Positions 55,167 through 64,000 of a stretch of 64,000 bases of DNA are shown one piece after another. A program made the translations under genes and the position numbers. The stretch comes from Litoreibacter janthinus (GTDB lineage: Bacteria > Pseudomonadota > Alphaproteobacteria > Rhodobacterales > Rhodobacteraceae): the NCBI RefSeq assembly GCF_900111945.1, contig NZ_FOYO01000001.1, positions 2,797,751-2,861,750 of the forward strand, given 5' to 3'. Below the pieces are notes generated by a model. That model had not been told where the DNA came from. It searched no databases and was given only the letters and a program-made list of their open reading frames with translations. How positions within the stretch are numbered: the first letter of the stretch is position 1; the number at the start of each line of letters is the position of its first letter.

Positions 55167-56351
55167 ATGAGCACAGAGATATTCATTTCCGGGGGGGGCG
55201 TCGCGGGTCTGACCGCAGCTTGCCTGTTTGGCAGCCAAGGCTTCAGCGTGACCTGCGTGGACCCTGCCCCGCCCGTAACTGAACGCGATGCCGACGGGGC
55301 AGACCTGCGCTCAACCGCGTTTCTGCAACCGGCAATTCCTGTGCTTGAAATGGCAGGTGTCTGGCACAAGCTCAGCCCCCACGCGATGCCGCTACAAACG
55401 ATGCGGATTGTCGATGCGGGCGGCGAAACGGCGGAGCCGCGTTCCACGCGCGATTTCAACGCCTCCGACATATCGGATCTGCCATTTGGCTGGAACCTGC
55501 CCAACTGGCTCATCCGCCGCGAACTGGTCGCACGGCTGACAGAACTGCCAAATGTCGAGTTCTTGCCCGGCACCGCCTGCACAAAGATCTTCACGCGTTC
55601 CGCCTCTGCCAAACTTTGGCTCAGCGACGGGACAACCCGCATGGCGCACCTAGTGATTGCCGCTGACGGACGCACTTCTCTGATCCGCGAAAGTGTCGGG
55701 ATCGGCGTGAAAACAACGCGTTACGGGCAAAAGGCGCTGGCTTTTGCCGTGACCCACCCGATCCCGCACGCCAATGTCTCGACCGAAATTCACCGCACAG
55801 GCGGACCGTTCACCTTGGTTCCATTACCCGACTTTAACGGCCTGCCAAGCTCCGCCGTGGTGTGGATGGAGAAAGGCCCCGAAGCCGCGCGTCTAAACGC
55901 ACTGCCAGATGACGCCTTCAACGCGGAAATGTCGGAGCGGTCCTGCCACCTGTTCGGCCCGCTCGCGCTGGCGTCCAAACGCACCATCTGGCCGATTATT
56001 GCACAAATCGCGGACCGCTTTAGCGCGGAACGCGTGGCCTTGGTCGCCGAAGCTGCCCATGTCGCCCCACCGATTGGCGCGCAGGGGCTGAACATGTCTT
56101 TAACCGACCTGTCAGAATTGCTGGAGTTGAGCCACCTGCACCCGCTGGGCAGCAAAGACATGCTGGACGCCTATGACAAAAAACGGCGCTTGGCCGTGCG
56201 TGCGAGGGTCGCAGGAATTGACCTGCTCAACCGAACATCCATGTCGCAGACCGAATGGATCAGAAGCCTGCGTTCAGCGGGGATCGGGGCGATCCATGAC
56301 GCCGCCCCGATCCGGAAATCTCTTATGAAACTGGGACTTGGCGCCCGATAA
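55167..56351 (+). CDS. FAD-dependent monooxygenase of the UbiH/VisC family
   Basis: A 394-residue flavoprotein. EIFISGGGVAGLTAACLFGS is the N-terminal FAD-binding motif, the central ADGRTSLIRES is the GD-like segment and AAHVAPPIGAQGLNMSLTDL the second FAD motif common to ubiquinone hydroxylases. It likely hydroxylates a quinone ring or a related phenol. The ATG at 55167 fits the family start; upstream sequence to 55131 is not conserved-looking. No other ubi genes adjoin. Confidence 0.9.
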   Translation: MSTEIFISGGGVAGLTAACLFGSQGFSVTCVDPAPPVTERDADGADLRSTAFLQPAIPVLEMAGVWHKLSPHAMPLQTMRIVDAGGETAEPRSTRDFNASDISDLPFGWNLPNWLIRRELVARLTELPNVEFLPGTACTKIFTRSASAKLWLSDGTTRMAHLVIAADGRTSLIRESVGIGVKTTRYGQKALAFAVTHPIPHANVSTEIHRTGGPFTLVPLPDFNGLPSSAVVWMEKGPEAARLNALPDDAFNAEMSERSCHLFGPLALASKRTIWPIIAQIADRFSAERVALVAEAAHVAPPIGAQGLNMSLTDLSELLELSHLHPLGSKDMLDAYDKKRRLAVRARVAGIDLLNRTSMSQTEWIRSLRSAGIGAIHDAAPIRKSLMKLGLGAR

Positions 56352-56356
56352 TGACG

Positions 56357-57484
56357 TTAGAGAACTTCGTCCATGATCTCTTGCAACGCCGCAAGGGTGC
56401 CATCGACATCATAAAGTTTATCAAGCCCGAACAATCCGATGCGGAAGGTGCGGAAGTCATCGGGCTCGTCGCATTGTAGCGGAACGCCAGCGGCAATCTG
56501 CACCCCAATCGCTGCGAATTTGGAGCCGTTTTGCACCGCGGGATCATCCGTGTAGCTGACCACGACACCCGGTGCGCCGAAGCCATCTGCCGCCACCGAG
56601 GTGACGCCTTTGGCCTTCAATATCTGGCGCACGCCATTGCCCAATTTCCACTGTGCCTCGCGCAAGCGCTCGAAGCCGTAGTCTTGAGTCTCGATCATCG
56701 TGTCACGGAAGGCGCGCAAGCCGTCTGTTGGCATGGTCGCGTGGTAGGCATGCCCACCGCCCTCATACGTTTCCATGATGGTCAGCCACTTCTTCAGATC
56801 AATCGCAAAGCTATCGGAGGTGGTCTCGTCGATCTTCTTGCGCGCGCGCTCCGACATCATCACCAAGCCTGCGCAAGGCGTCGCCGACCAGCCCTTTTGC
56901 GGCGCCGAGATCAACACGTCCACGCCCGTCGCCTTCATATCGACCCAAGCGCAGCCCGACGCGATGCAGTCCAGCACCATCAACGCGCCAACCTCGTGGG
57001 CGGCGTCGGCCATGGCCTTGATGTAGTCGTCGGGCAGGATCACCCCGGCGGAGGTTTCCACATGCGGCGCGAAGACCACGGCGGGTTTTTCGTCGCGGAT
57101 GCGGGTCACCACATCGTCAATCGGGCACGGCGCGAAGGGCGCGCGGGTGTCGTTGCCGGTCTGGCGGGCCTTCATCACGGTCGCCTCGGACGGCAAGCCG
57201 CCCGCTTCCATGATCTGGCTCCAGCGGTAAGAGAACCAACCGTTGCGCACCACCAGCGCCCGCTGGTCGCGGGCAAACTGACGGGCCACAGCCTCCATCG
57301 CGTAGGTGCCGCCACCGGGAACAAGGGCAACGCTATCGGCGTTGTAAACCTCTTTCAATATCCCCGAAATGTCTGTCATCACCTTCTGGAAGGCCTTGGA
57401 CATAGAGTTGAGCGAGCGATCGGTGAACACCACCGAAAATTCGCGCAGACCTTCTGGATCGACGTTTTCGAGCAATGCGGACAT
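56357..57484 (-). CDS. Class V pyridoxal-phosphate aminotransferase (alanine/serine-glyoxylate type)
   Basis: A 375-residue fold-type I aminotransferase. The PLP lysine is Lys197 in SAPQKGWSATPCAG; ALVPGGGTYAMEAVARQF, HVETSAGVIL and VLDCIASGCAWVDM are the cofactor-binding blocks. Related proteins use alanine, serine or 2-aminoethylphosphonate as donors; the substrate is not determined. The SD sequence TCAGGAGG is paired in a perfect hairpin at 57492-57510, unusual for this gene. It converges on the UbiH-like gene with a 5-bp gap. Confidence 0.9.
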   Translation of the reverse strand: MSALLENVDPEGLREFSVVFTDRSLNSMSKAFQKVMTDISGILKEVYNADSVALVPGGGTYAMEAVARQFARDQRALVVRNGWFSYRWSQIMEAGGLPSEATVMKARQTGNDTRAPFAPCPIDDVVTRIRDEKPAVVFAPHVETSAGVILPDDYIKAMADAAHEVGALMVLDCIASGCAWVDMKATGVDVLISAPQKGWSATPCAGLVMMSERARKKIDETTSDSFAIDLKKWLTIMETYEGGGHAYHATMPTDGLRAFRDTMIETQDYGFERLREAQWKLGNGVRQILKAKGVTSVAADGFGAPGVVVSYTDDPAVQNGSKFAAIGVQIAAGVPLQCDEPDDFRTFRIGLFGLDKLYDVDGTLAALQEIMDEVL

Positions 57485-57491
57485 GGGTAAG

Positions 57492-57510
57492 CCTCCTGAG
57501 TTTCAGGAGG
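57492..57510 (-). promoter_or_regulatory. Ribosome-site-sequestering hairpin
   Basis: In the minus-strand mRNA, CCTCCTGA is followed by the 3-base loop AAC and TCAGGAGG, then CTTACCC and the ATG of the aminotransferase gene. The right arm is a near-perfect Shine-Dalgarno sequence with a 7-base spacer, entirely buried in an 8-bp GC-rich stem. Translation would need the stem to open, by heat, a protein, or a longer alternative structure. A terminator is unlikely this close to a start. Confidence 0.65.
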
Positions 57511-57714
57511 AAATTAGGGGGGATTGTAGGGGGATGCACGGGTTAATTTCTCGAATCTTAGACCGATCTTCATGGCAAACCAGCAGATCGAAACCTGAAG
57601 ATCATCAAGGATTCAAATGAAGCAATATCTACGTTTAGCAGCATTTGGCGCACAATAATGCCGTATTCCCCTGAATATATCGGGTGATGACATCATCGAC
57701 TGAAAGCTAACCGC

Positions 57715-58071
57715 ATGGCCCACACTAATCAAAATGACGATTGCGTATCCAAAAAGCCTTGGGGCGAAGTCTTAGCGCGGTCGCTCAAGCTATTCACTTT
57801 CAATGCAGCGAGCGAAGGTGGCAAGTCTTTGGGTCGCGTAGCGTTCTACATTATTCTCGGGATAATCGTGCTGCTCATCTCAACTTATATTATAGACAGC
57901 ATGACAGGCTGGTTTGGCAGTTGGTTCGATTTTTGGCCTTTCAACAATGCGGCCGAGGTCGCAGTAGAACCCCAACAGCAAGGTTGGTTCAACTGGGGCG
58001 CAGACAAAGCCGTTCAAGATGCCACCGCCAATGAGGTTAAGTGGTACTGCAAGTGGAATCCTGTCTGCTAA
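57715..58071 (+). CDS. Small single-span membrane protein of unknown function
   Basis: A 118-residue protein with a polar, Lys-containing N-terminus (1-40), one strong helix (about 43-63, FYIILGIIVLLISTYIIDS) and a Trp- and Phe-rich tail (GWFGSWFDFWPFNN) ending in a Cys-containing KWYCKWNPVC. I recognise no family. The ribosome site is weak (GAAAG). Its stop overlaps the convergent Lrp gene by 4 bp. Real coding is supported by the helix and composition but is not certain. Confidence 0.6.
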   Translation: MAHTNQNDDCVSKKPWGEVLARSLKLFTFNAASEGGKSLGRVAFYIILGIIVLLISTYIIDSMTGWFGSWFDFWPFNNAAEVAVEPQQQGWFNWGADKAVQDATANEVKWYCKWNPVC

Positions 58072-58520
58072 AGCGGCCCCGCCAACCGCTCCTCGCTCAG
58101 CAGTACGTTGGCCTCCACATCCCCGACCCCCGGCAAGGTCATGATCCGGCGGCGCAACACGCGCTCGAAGTCGGACAGGTCGCGGGCGACCACGCGCAGG
58201 CGGTAATCATACAGCCCCAGCACGTGCTGCACGGTTTGCACTTCTGGGATGGCCGTCACCGCGCGCTCGAAATCCTCAAGGCTGACGCGCCCCTTTGTGG
58301 CGAGCTTCACGCCTAGGAACACCGTCACCCCAAACCCCAACGCTTCCGCATCCAGATCAACGCGGCGACCTGCCAGCACACCCTCGTCCTGCAACCGCTT
58401 GATACGCCGCCATGTAGCGGGCTGGCTGAGGCCAAGGTCACGCCCCAACGCGCCAGCACTCAACGTGGCATCCGTACTCAGCGCGCGCAGGATGGCGAAA
58501 TCGGTGGCGTCCCAACTCAT
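58068..58520 (-). CDS. Lrp/AsnC-family regulator, downstream copy
   Basis: A 150-residue feast/famine regulator: helix-turn-helix (SAGALGRDLGLSQPATWRRI, KRLQDEGVLAGRRVDLD) and a RAM ligand domain (FERAVTAIPEVQTVQHVLGL, DYRLRVVARDLSDFERVLRR). Its GGTG-type start overlaps the upstream Lrp gene by 4 bp. The pair lies divergent from ilvC, so an amino-acid signal (leucine, valine or a neighbour) may be sensed. Confidence 0.94.
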   Translation of the reverse strand: MSWDATDFAILRALSTDATLSAGALGRDLGLSQPATWRRIKRLQDEGVLAGRRVDLDAEALGFGVTVFLGVKLATKGRVSLEDFERAVTAIPEVQTVQHVLGLYDYRLRVVARDLSDFERVLRRRIMTLPGVGDVEANVLLSEERLAGPL

Positions 58521-58972
58521 ATCGGTAGCGTCTCTGTCGTCTTGATGGTGGCCACATGCATCAGTGCCTCCACCTCCGCGATATGCGGCAGGGTCAGGAT
58601 CTGGTTGCGGTACAGGCTCTGGTAATGCCCCATATCGCGGGCAATCACCGACAGGCGCAGGTCCACACGCCCGAGGAAAGTCTGAATGGCGATGATTTCA
58701 GGGATTTTCCGCGCGGCGTGTTGGAATTCGTCAAAGGCGCGCGGCGCAGTTTTATCCAGCGTGAAGCGCAACGAGACCTCCACCGCGAAACCCAGCTTCG
58801 TCCAGTCGATCACCGCATTTTGCCCCTTGAGGATCCCCTTCGCGCTAAGCTTCTCCAACCGCCGCGCGGCAGTGGCAGGCTGCATCGCGCAGCGCTCCGC
58901 CAGTTCCGACACGGGGGCGGTCGGATCGGATTGCAAATAGCGCAACAGGCGGCGGTCAGCATCATCAAGCAT
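58517..58972 (-). CDS. Lrp/AsnC-family regulator, upstream copy
   Basis: A 151-residue paralogue of the next gene with LDDADRRLLRYLQSDPTAPV, SELAERCAMQPATAARRLEK and the RAM core KIPEIIAIQTFLGRVDLRLS. The two share about the same domain layout but are far from identical, so the tandem is old and may act as a heteromer. It is divergent from ilvC across 136 bp, where control of both directions is likely. Confidence 0.94.
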   Translation of the reverse strand: MLDDADRRLLRYLQSDPTAPVSELAERCAMQPATAARRLEKLSAKGILKGQNAVIDWTKLGFAVEVSLRFTLDKTAPRAFDEFQHAARKIPEIIAIQTFLGRVDLRLSVIARDMGHYQSLYRNQILTLPHIAEVEALMHVATIKTTETLPI

Positions 58973-58985
58973 GAATTTTTACTAA

Positions 58986-60131
<1,146 letters not shown>

Positions 60132-60137
60132 GTCCCT

Positions 60138-60204
60138 ATGGTTCGGCCAAGGCCGAACCATGGACAGCAATCGAAAAAGGCGCCTCGCACGGGGCGCCTT
60201 TTTC
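60138..60204 (+). terminator. ilvC terminator with a preceding stem-loop
   Basis: ATGGTTCGGCC and GGCCGAACCAT form an 11-bp stem with a 2-base loop at 60138-60161. It is followed by AAAAAGGCGCC/GGCGCCTTTTT, an 11-bp stem with an 8-base loop at 60174-60203, and TTTTTC. The second is a classical rho-independent terminator. Confidence 0.93.
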
Positions 60205-60220
60205 ATTTACCGCTAAGGCC

Positions 60221-61141
60221 ATGAGCACAGCGACACCTGAAAATCCCGGCCTTTTGAACTGGGTCCTCGTTATAGGCCTTGGCATCATTTGGGGCGGCGC
60301 TTTCATGTCCGTGCGCCTGTCGTTGGACGGCTTCGGGCCGTGGACAGTTGCCGCGTGGCGCACAGGTTTAGGCGGGATAACCCTTGCGATGATCGGGGCA
60401 GCCTTGGGCCAAGGCCTTCGCACCATCCCCTCTGCTCGCGCTTGGAAGTTTGCAGCCATCATCGGTTCTGGCGCGGTGGCGTTGCCGTTTGCCCTACTCA
60501 GCTGGGGTCAGCAATTCATCCCGTCGGCTTTTGCGGGCGTGGCCATGGGGGCCGTTCCGCTGCTGGTTTTGCCGCTGGTCTACCTGTTTTCCAAAGAGGA
60601 AGGCATCGGCCCCCGCCGGGTCTTGGGGATGGCGCTCGGCTTTATCGGGCTATTCATCCTTGTGGGGCCCGGTGCCGCCGCCTCGACAGGACATGAGAAC
60701 GAGTGGTTGGGCCGCCTCGCCTGCCTTGCCGCTGCGGGATGCTACGCCAGCGGCTCTGTCATCACCCGCCGCGCGCCGAAAATGCCCCCGATCGCCTTTG
60801 CGACGGCAACGTTGCTGGTAGCTGCTGTCATCCTGATCCCGATTGCCGTCGTTTCAGAAGGTTGGCCGGACAGCTTTCCCCCCAAACCAACAAGCGCGTT
60901 AGTCTATGCAGCACTGTTCCCGACCGCTTTGGCCGCCGTTATTCGCGTGCGAGTGATCACCACCGCGGGCTCGTTGTTTATGAGCCTGACAAGCTATCAA
61001 GTGCCGGTTTGGTCCGTCATTCTGGGGGTGAGCTTCATGGGAGAAACCCTGCCGCCACAACTGTTTTTAGCGCTGGCGATCATCTTAGCGGGGATCGGCC
61101 TCAGCCAATCCCGCGCATTGATGACATTCCTCAGGCGGTGA
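60221..61141 (+). CDS. EamA-family (drug/metabolite) transporter
   Basis: A 306-residue protein of ten helices in two EamA repeats. [20 protein letters not shown] and [20 protein letters not shown] open the first, and [20 protein letters not shown] with [20 protein letters not shown] the second. The frame reaches 60089, through the ilvC terminator, so the ATG at 60221 is chosen. Direction and substrate unknown. Its last 11 bp overlap the convergent glmM gene. Confidence 0.92.
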   Translation: MSTATPENPGLLNWVLVIGLGIIWGGAFMSVRLSLDGFGPWTVAAWRTGLGGITLAMIGAALGQGLRTIPSARAWKFAAIIGSGAVALPFALLSWGQQFIPSAFAGVAMGAVPLLVLPLVYLFSKEEGIGPRRVLGMALGFIGLFILVGPGAAASTGHENEWLGRLACLAAAGCYASGSVITRRAPKMPPIAFATATLLVAAVILIPIAVVSEGWPDSFPPKPTSALVYAALFPTALAAVIRVRVITTAGSLFMSLTSYQVPVWSVILGVSFMGETLPPQLFLALAIILAGIGLSQSRALMTFLRR

Positions 61142-62474
61142 CGGACTGCACTGCGGACACGACGCTTCCGACAACTTGCGCCAGTTTCGCTTCATCCTCG
61201 CATTCGGCCATCACGCGGATCAGCGGCTCGGTACCGGATTTGCGAATGAGTAGACGGCCATTTCCGACCAATGCAGCCTCTGCATCTGAGATCGCAGCTT
61301 TGACCGAGGCGTCGTCGAGCGGCGCTTGCCCTTCACTGTAGCGGACATTTTCCAGCAATTGCGGGCACCGCTCGAACTGTTTCACCAAAGCGCTGGCGGG
61401 TTTGTCCAACTGCTTCATTGCCGCCAAAAATTGCAACCCCGCCACCAGACCGTCACCAGTGGTGGCGTAATCTGTCATCACGATATGGCCAGATTGCTCG
61501 CCACCCAGATTGTAGCCGCCTTCGCGCATCCGCTCGACCACATAGCGGTCACCCACATTGGTGCGTTCAAGTCGCAGACCGTGGCTTTCCAGGTGCCGCT
61601 CCAACCCCAGATTGCTCATTACAGTTGCAACCAATGCGCCCCCTTTCAGGCGACCCTCTTCCGCCCAACGGGTTGCCAACAAGGCCATCAGCTGGTCGCC
61701 GTCGGCAACAGCACCTTTTTCGTCCAGCATCATCACGCGGTCGGCGTCGCCATCAAGGCAAATTCCCACATCCGCACCATGGGCCACGACGGCTTCTGCT
61801 GCAGTCGTCACATTGGTCGACCCGCAGCCTTCGTTGATGTTGAACCCGTTCGGAGAGACCCCCACCGGGATCACCTCCGCCCCAAGTTCCCACAACACTT
61901 CGGGCGCGGTGGCATAGGCGGCCCCGTTGGCGCAGTCGATCACGACTTTTAACCCTTTCAGCGTCATGCCGTAGGGCAAGGTAGATTTCACCCGCTCATT
62001 GTAGCGGAACCGCCCGTCGTAGATGTGCTTGGCACGTCCGATATTTTGCGACTGTGCGGGAACGATCTCTTTGCCCAGCAGGGCTTCAATCGCCATCTCG
62101 TCCTCGTCCGACAGTTTGAACCCGTCGGGGCCAAAGAACTTGATGCCGTTGTCGTAATGCGGGTTGTGCGAGGCAGAGATCATCACACCAACATCCGCAC
62201 GCATAGAGGTCGTCAGCATCCCTACCGCAGGCGTTGGGACAGGCGACAGCAACAGCACATCCATACCGGTGGAGGTGAACCCAGCTGTCAAAGCATTCTC
62301 GAACATATAGCCCGACAACCGCGTGTCCTTGCCGATCACAACACGGTGGCGCCCTTGGTCCTTGCGGAAATACCGCCCAGCAGCAGCCCCCAGTTTCAAA
62401 GCCATCTCTGCTGTCATGGGATAGGTGTTCGCGCGACCTCGCACCCCGTCGGTGCCGAAGAATTTCCGAGCCAT
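61131..62474 (-). CDS. glmM: Phosphoglucosamine mutase
   Basis: Interconverts glucosamine-6-phosphate and glucosamine-1-phosphate for cell-wall precursors. The 447-residue alpha-D-phosphohexomutase has the phosphoserine Ser102 in [13 protein letters not shown], the Mg2+ site DGDADRVMM, the sugar-binding GGEQSGHIV and the phosphate-binding [13 protein letters not shown]. It lies 49 bp after folP on the same strand, the usual alphaproteobacterial order. Confidence 0.98.
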   Translation of the reverse strand: MARKFFGTDGVRGRANTYPMTAEMALKLGAAAGRYFRKDQGRHRVVIGKDTRLSGYMFENALTAGFTSTGMDVLLLSPVPTPAVGMLTTSMRADVGVMISASHNPHYDNGIKFFGPDGFKLSDEDEMAIEALLGKEIVPAQSQNIGRAKHIYDGRFRYNERVKSTLPYGMTLKGLKVVIDCANGAAYATAPEVLWELGAEVIPVGVSPNGFNINEGCGSTNVTTAAEAVVAHGADVGICLDGDADRVMMLDEKGAVADGDQLMALLATRWAEEGRLKGGALVATVMSNLGLERHLESHGLRLERTNVGDRYVVERMREGGYNLGGEQSGHIVMTDYATTGDGLVAGLQFLAAMKQLDKPASALVKQFERCPQLLENVRYSEGQAPLDDASVKAAISDAEAALVGNGRLLIRKSGTEPLIRVMAECEDEAKLAQVVGSVVSAVQSVTA

Positions 62475-62523
62475 AGTTGGCGTTCCTGTTTACTTGCCCG
62501 CGGATGCTGCGCGGATCTAATGA

Positions 62524-63525
62524 TTAGGTATGAATGGCCTGCCACAGGGCGAAGGCTTGACGGTGCGCCTCTATATCATGCGCACGGATGATCTGAACAC
62601 CCTGCCGAACACCTTCCAAGGCAACGGAAACCGAGCCGAATGCGCGATCTTCCGCCCGCTCGACGCCCGAAATGTTACCGATGAAGCGTTTTCGTGAGAC
62701 CCCAAGCAGGATCGGACAGCCCAATGTATGAAACAAGCTCAGGCCACGGATCAGCGTGAGATTGTGCGCCTGCGTCTTTCCGAAGCCCACGCCGGGGTCA
62801 ACAATGATACGATCCTTGGCGATGCCAGCAGCCTGTGCGGCCGCAACACGTTCGGCCAGATAGTCATAAACGTCGAGCAACACATTGTCGTAATGTGGGT
62901 CGTTTTGCATGGTCGCGGGGTCACCTTGCGCATGCATCAGACAGATCGGCGCACCAGAGCGGGCTGCAGTCGCCGCCATGGCGTCGTCGAAGGTCATTGC
63001 GGATACATCGTTGAGCATATTTGCCCCCGCTGACAGCGCCGCCTCTGCCACTGCGGCTTTGCGTGTGTCGATGGAGATCGGGACACTGACTCCAGCCGCC
63101 CGCAAGGCGGAGATAACCGGTGCCGTTCGCGCGACCTCTTCCGCCTCCGGCACCAGAGCCGCACCCGGGCGGGTACTTTCCCCGCCGATATCTAAAATGT
63201 CCGCCCCTTTCGCGCCCATCGCCTGCGCACGGGCAATCGCGTCCTGTGGTGCAATAAACTTGCCGCCATCCGAAAAACTGTCAGGGGTGATATTCAAAAC
63301 GCCCATCACGGCGGGGCGGTCTTTTGGAAGATCGGGAAGCAAGTGCGGCGCACTCAGGGCATCCAACAAGGTGGAGGGCAAATCCCGCGCAGGCATAAGC
63401 GCGTGAGTCGCGCCGCGCTCCAAAGGTTCAACGCGGTCGAACCAAAGCGGGCCGCCATGCAACGGCACAGCATCGGCGGGAATTTTCAGGTCCGCTTGTA
63501 TGATCGGTCGAAAACGGAGTGTCAT
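62524..63525 (-). CDS. folP: Dihydropteroate synthase
   Basis: Makes dihydropteroate from p-aminobenzoate and the pterin diphosphate; the target of sulfonamides. The 333 residues include about 50 extra at the N-terminus compared with the standard 275-280. The pterin-binding GVLNITPDSFSDGGKF, GADILDIGGESTRPGA, the central SIDTRKAAVAEAALSAG and the C-terminal IIVDPGVGFGKTQAHNL and GVSRKRFIG blocks are intact. It follows the next gene with a 9-bp gap. Confidence 0.97.
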   Translation of the reverse strand: MTLRFRPIIQADLKIPADAVPLHGGPLWFDRVEPLERGATHALMPARDLPSTLLDALSAPHLLPDLPKDRPAVMGVLNITPDSFSDGGKFIAPQDAIARAQAMGAKGADILDIGGESTRPGAALVPEAEEVARTAPVISALRAAGVSVPISIDTRKAAVAEAALSAGANMLNDVSAMTFDDAMAATAARSGAPICLMHAQGDPATMQNDPHYDNVLLDVYDYLAERVAAAQAAGIAKDRIIVDPGVGFGKTQAHNLTLIRGLSLFHTLGCPILLGVSRKRFIGNISGVERAEDRAFGSVSVALEGVRQGVQIIRAHDIEAHRQAFALWQAIHT

Positions 63526-63534
63526 GCCCGCTAC

Positions 63535-64000
63535 CTATCCCAGCAACGGCCCCGAGGCCAACAGATCGCTCAGGGAAAGGACATCGCCCGCGCCCTGCTT
63601 CATCTCACCCACCGAAAACACCCGCGCGGCGTTAAACTCTTCCGCAAGCCAGACCGCGAGCGCGACCGCATCGCGGGTGTCCGCTTCCGGCCCATCTGTG
63701 GCGTCGAGCACCAGTTTGGACGGGGCCCAGACGCTCATCCGGTCATGCTTGATCGCCCAGTCTAATTCTGTCCGGGTTTCGACCACAACGCAGCGCCGGT
63801 CCCGTGCGGCCAGTACCCAAGCGTTTTGCTCCAGCGCCAGCAAGTCGATCCGGCGTTGCGCTGCCGGATGTGCTGCCTGTGGTGCATCGGCTTGCCCCAA
63901 CGGGACGCATAAAATTACGGGCGCACCGCTGCCTTCCAGCACGTCCAGTGCCTGAGGCAACGCGCTTGAGCCGATGACGTCGTTGCCCAACAAAACAACC
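63535..64000 (-). CDS. C-terminal part of a folate-operon protein (possibly FolB with an extra domain), partial
   Basis: The frame is open to the window edge, so the N-terminus lies beyond 64000; the TTG at 63993 is not a convincing start. The visible 154 or so residues (SGAPVILCVPLGQADAPQAA, AQRRIDLLALEQNAWVLAAR, RMSVWAPSKLVLDATDGPEA) match my memory of a domain appended to dihydroneopterin aldolase in this bacterial family; the aldolase part itself is not in the window. The position directly upstream of folP supports a folate role. Confidence 0.5.
   Translation of the reverse strand, partial: VVLLGNDVIGSSALPQALDVLEGSGAPVILCVPLGQADAPQAAHPAAQRRIDLLALEQNAWVLAARDRRCVVVETRTELDWAIKHDRMSVWAPSKLVLDATDGPEADTRDAVALAVWLAEEFNAARVFSVGEMKQGAGDVLSLSDLLASGPLLG

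Noticed and set aside
56531..57490. A 319-residue plus-strand frame
   Set aside because: Shadow of the aminotransferase gene; His/Arg-rich with no known pattern.

Overview
The window is a chromosomal segment of an alphaproteobacterium, almost certainly a roseobacter-type Rhodobacteraceae. The evidence is the density of TRAP transporters, the Hint_2, DUF2244 and XagB-like proteins, the carA, ilvC, glmM and folP sequences, and tRNA genes that encode their own CCA. This assignment is inferred from gene content; no 16S gene is present.

Layout. 1-3354: catalase-peroxidase katG (cut by the left edge) divergent from its likely regulator oxyR, then a small membrane protein. 3482-22579: a large catabolic and transport region. 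It holds an intradiol ring-cleavage dioxygenase with a TRAP transporter, an OsmC protein, a RutE-like reductase, an FAH-family hydrolase, a YciI-like protein, a GntR regulator, a malonate operon (malonyl-CoA decarboxylase, malonyl-CoA synthetase, TRAP DctPQM, HbpS-like protein), two cupins, a predicted carrier and a TAXI-type TRAP system. Three AT-rich sites built on ATCGAT tie parts of this region together as a probable regulon. 22648-27618: a type VI secretion effector cassette (vgrG, PAAR, a proline-rich putative nuclease toxin, a candidate immunity protein, a DUF4123 adaptor). 27889-29130: an MFS transporter.

29527-36770: tRNA-Ser(TGA), a SPOR lipoprotein, D-Ala-D-Ala carboxypeptidase, then a tight run tmk-holB-tatD-MBL hydrolase-AEC transporter, and a Hint-domain protein. 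37051-38031: an outer-membrane beta-barrel protein. 38096-43698: a decayed genomic island whose ends are a 15-bp direct repeat of the tRNA-Leu(GAG) 3' end. It carries a broken chimeric integrase, two pairs of a membrane-anchored LuxR-type regulator plus a secreted Gly/Ser-rich protein, a small unknown gene and an IS3 remnant fused to a zinc-ribbon-like gene. This is the most novel-looking stretch.

43900-64000: mostly core genes: a peptidoglycan-binding exported protein, lipB, ctaD, DUF2244, an AraC-like regulator, a VOC protein, a YqeY-like protein, carA, an MshEN-glycosyltransferase fusion, GntR, a pyrimidine nucleotidase, a UbiH-like monooxygenase, a class V aminotransferase with a ribosome-site hairpin, two tandem Lrp regulators, ilvC with a clear terminator, an EamA transporter, glmM, folP and the C-terminal part of a folate-operon gene cut by the right edge.
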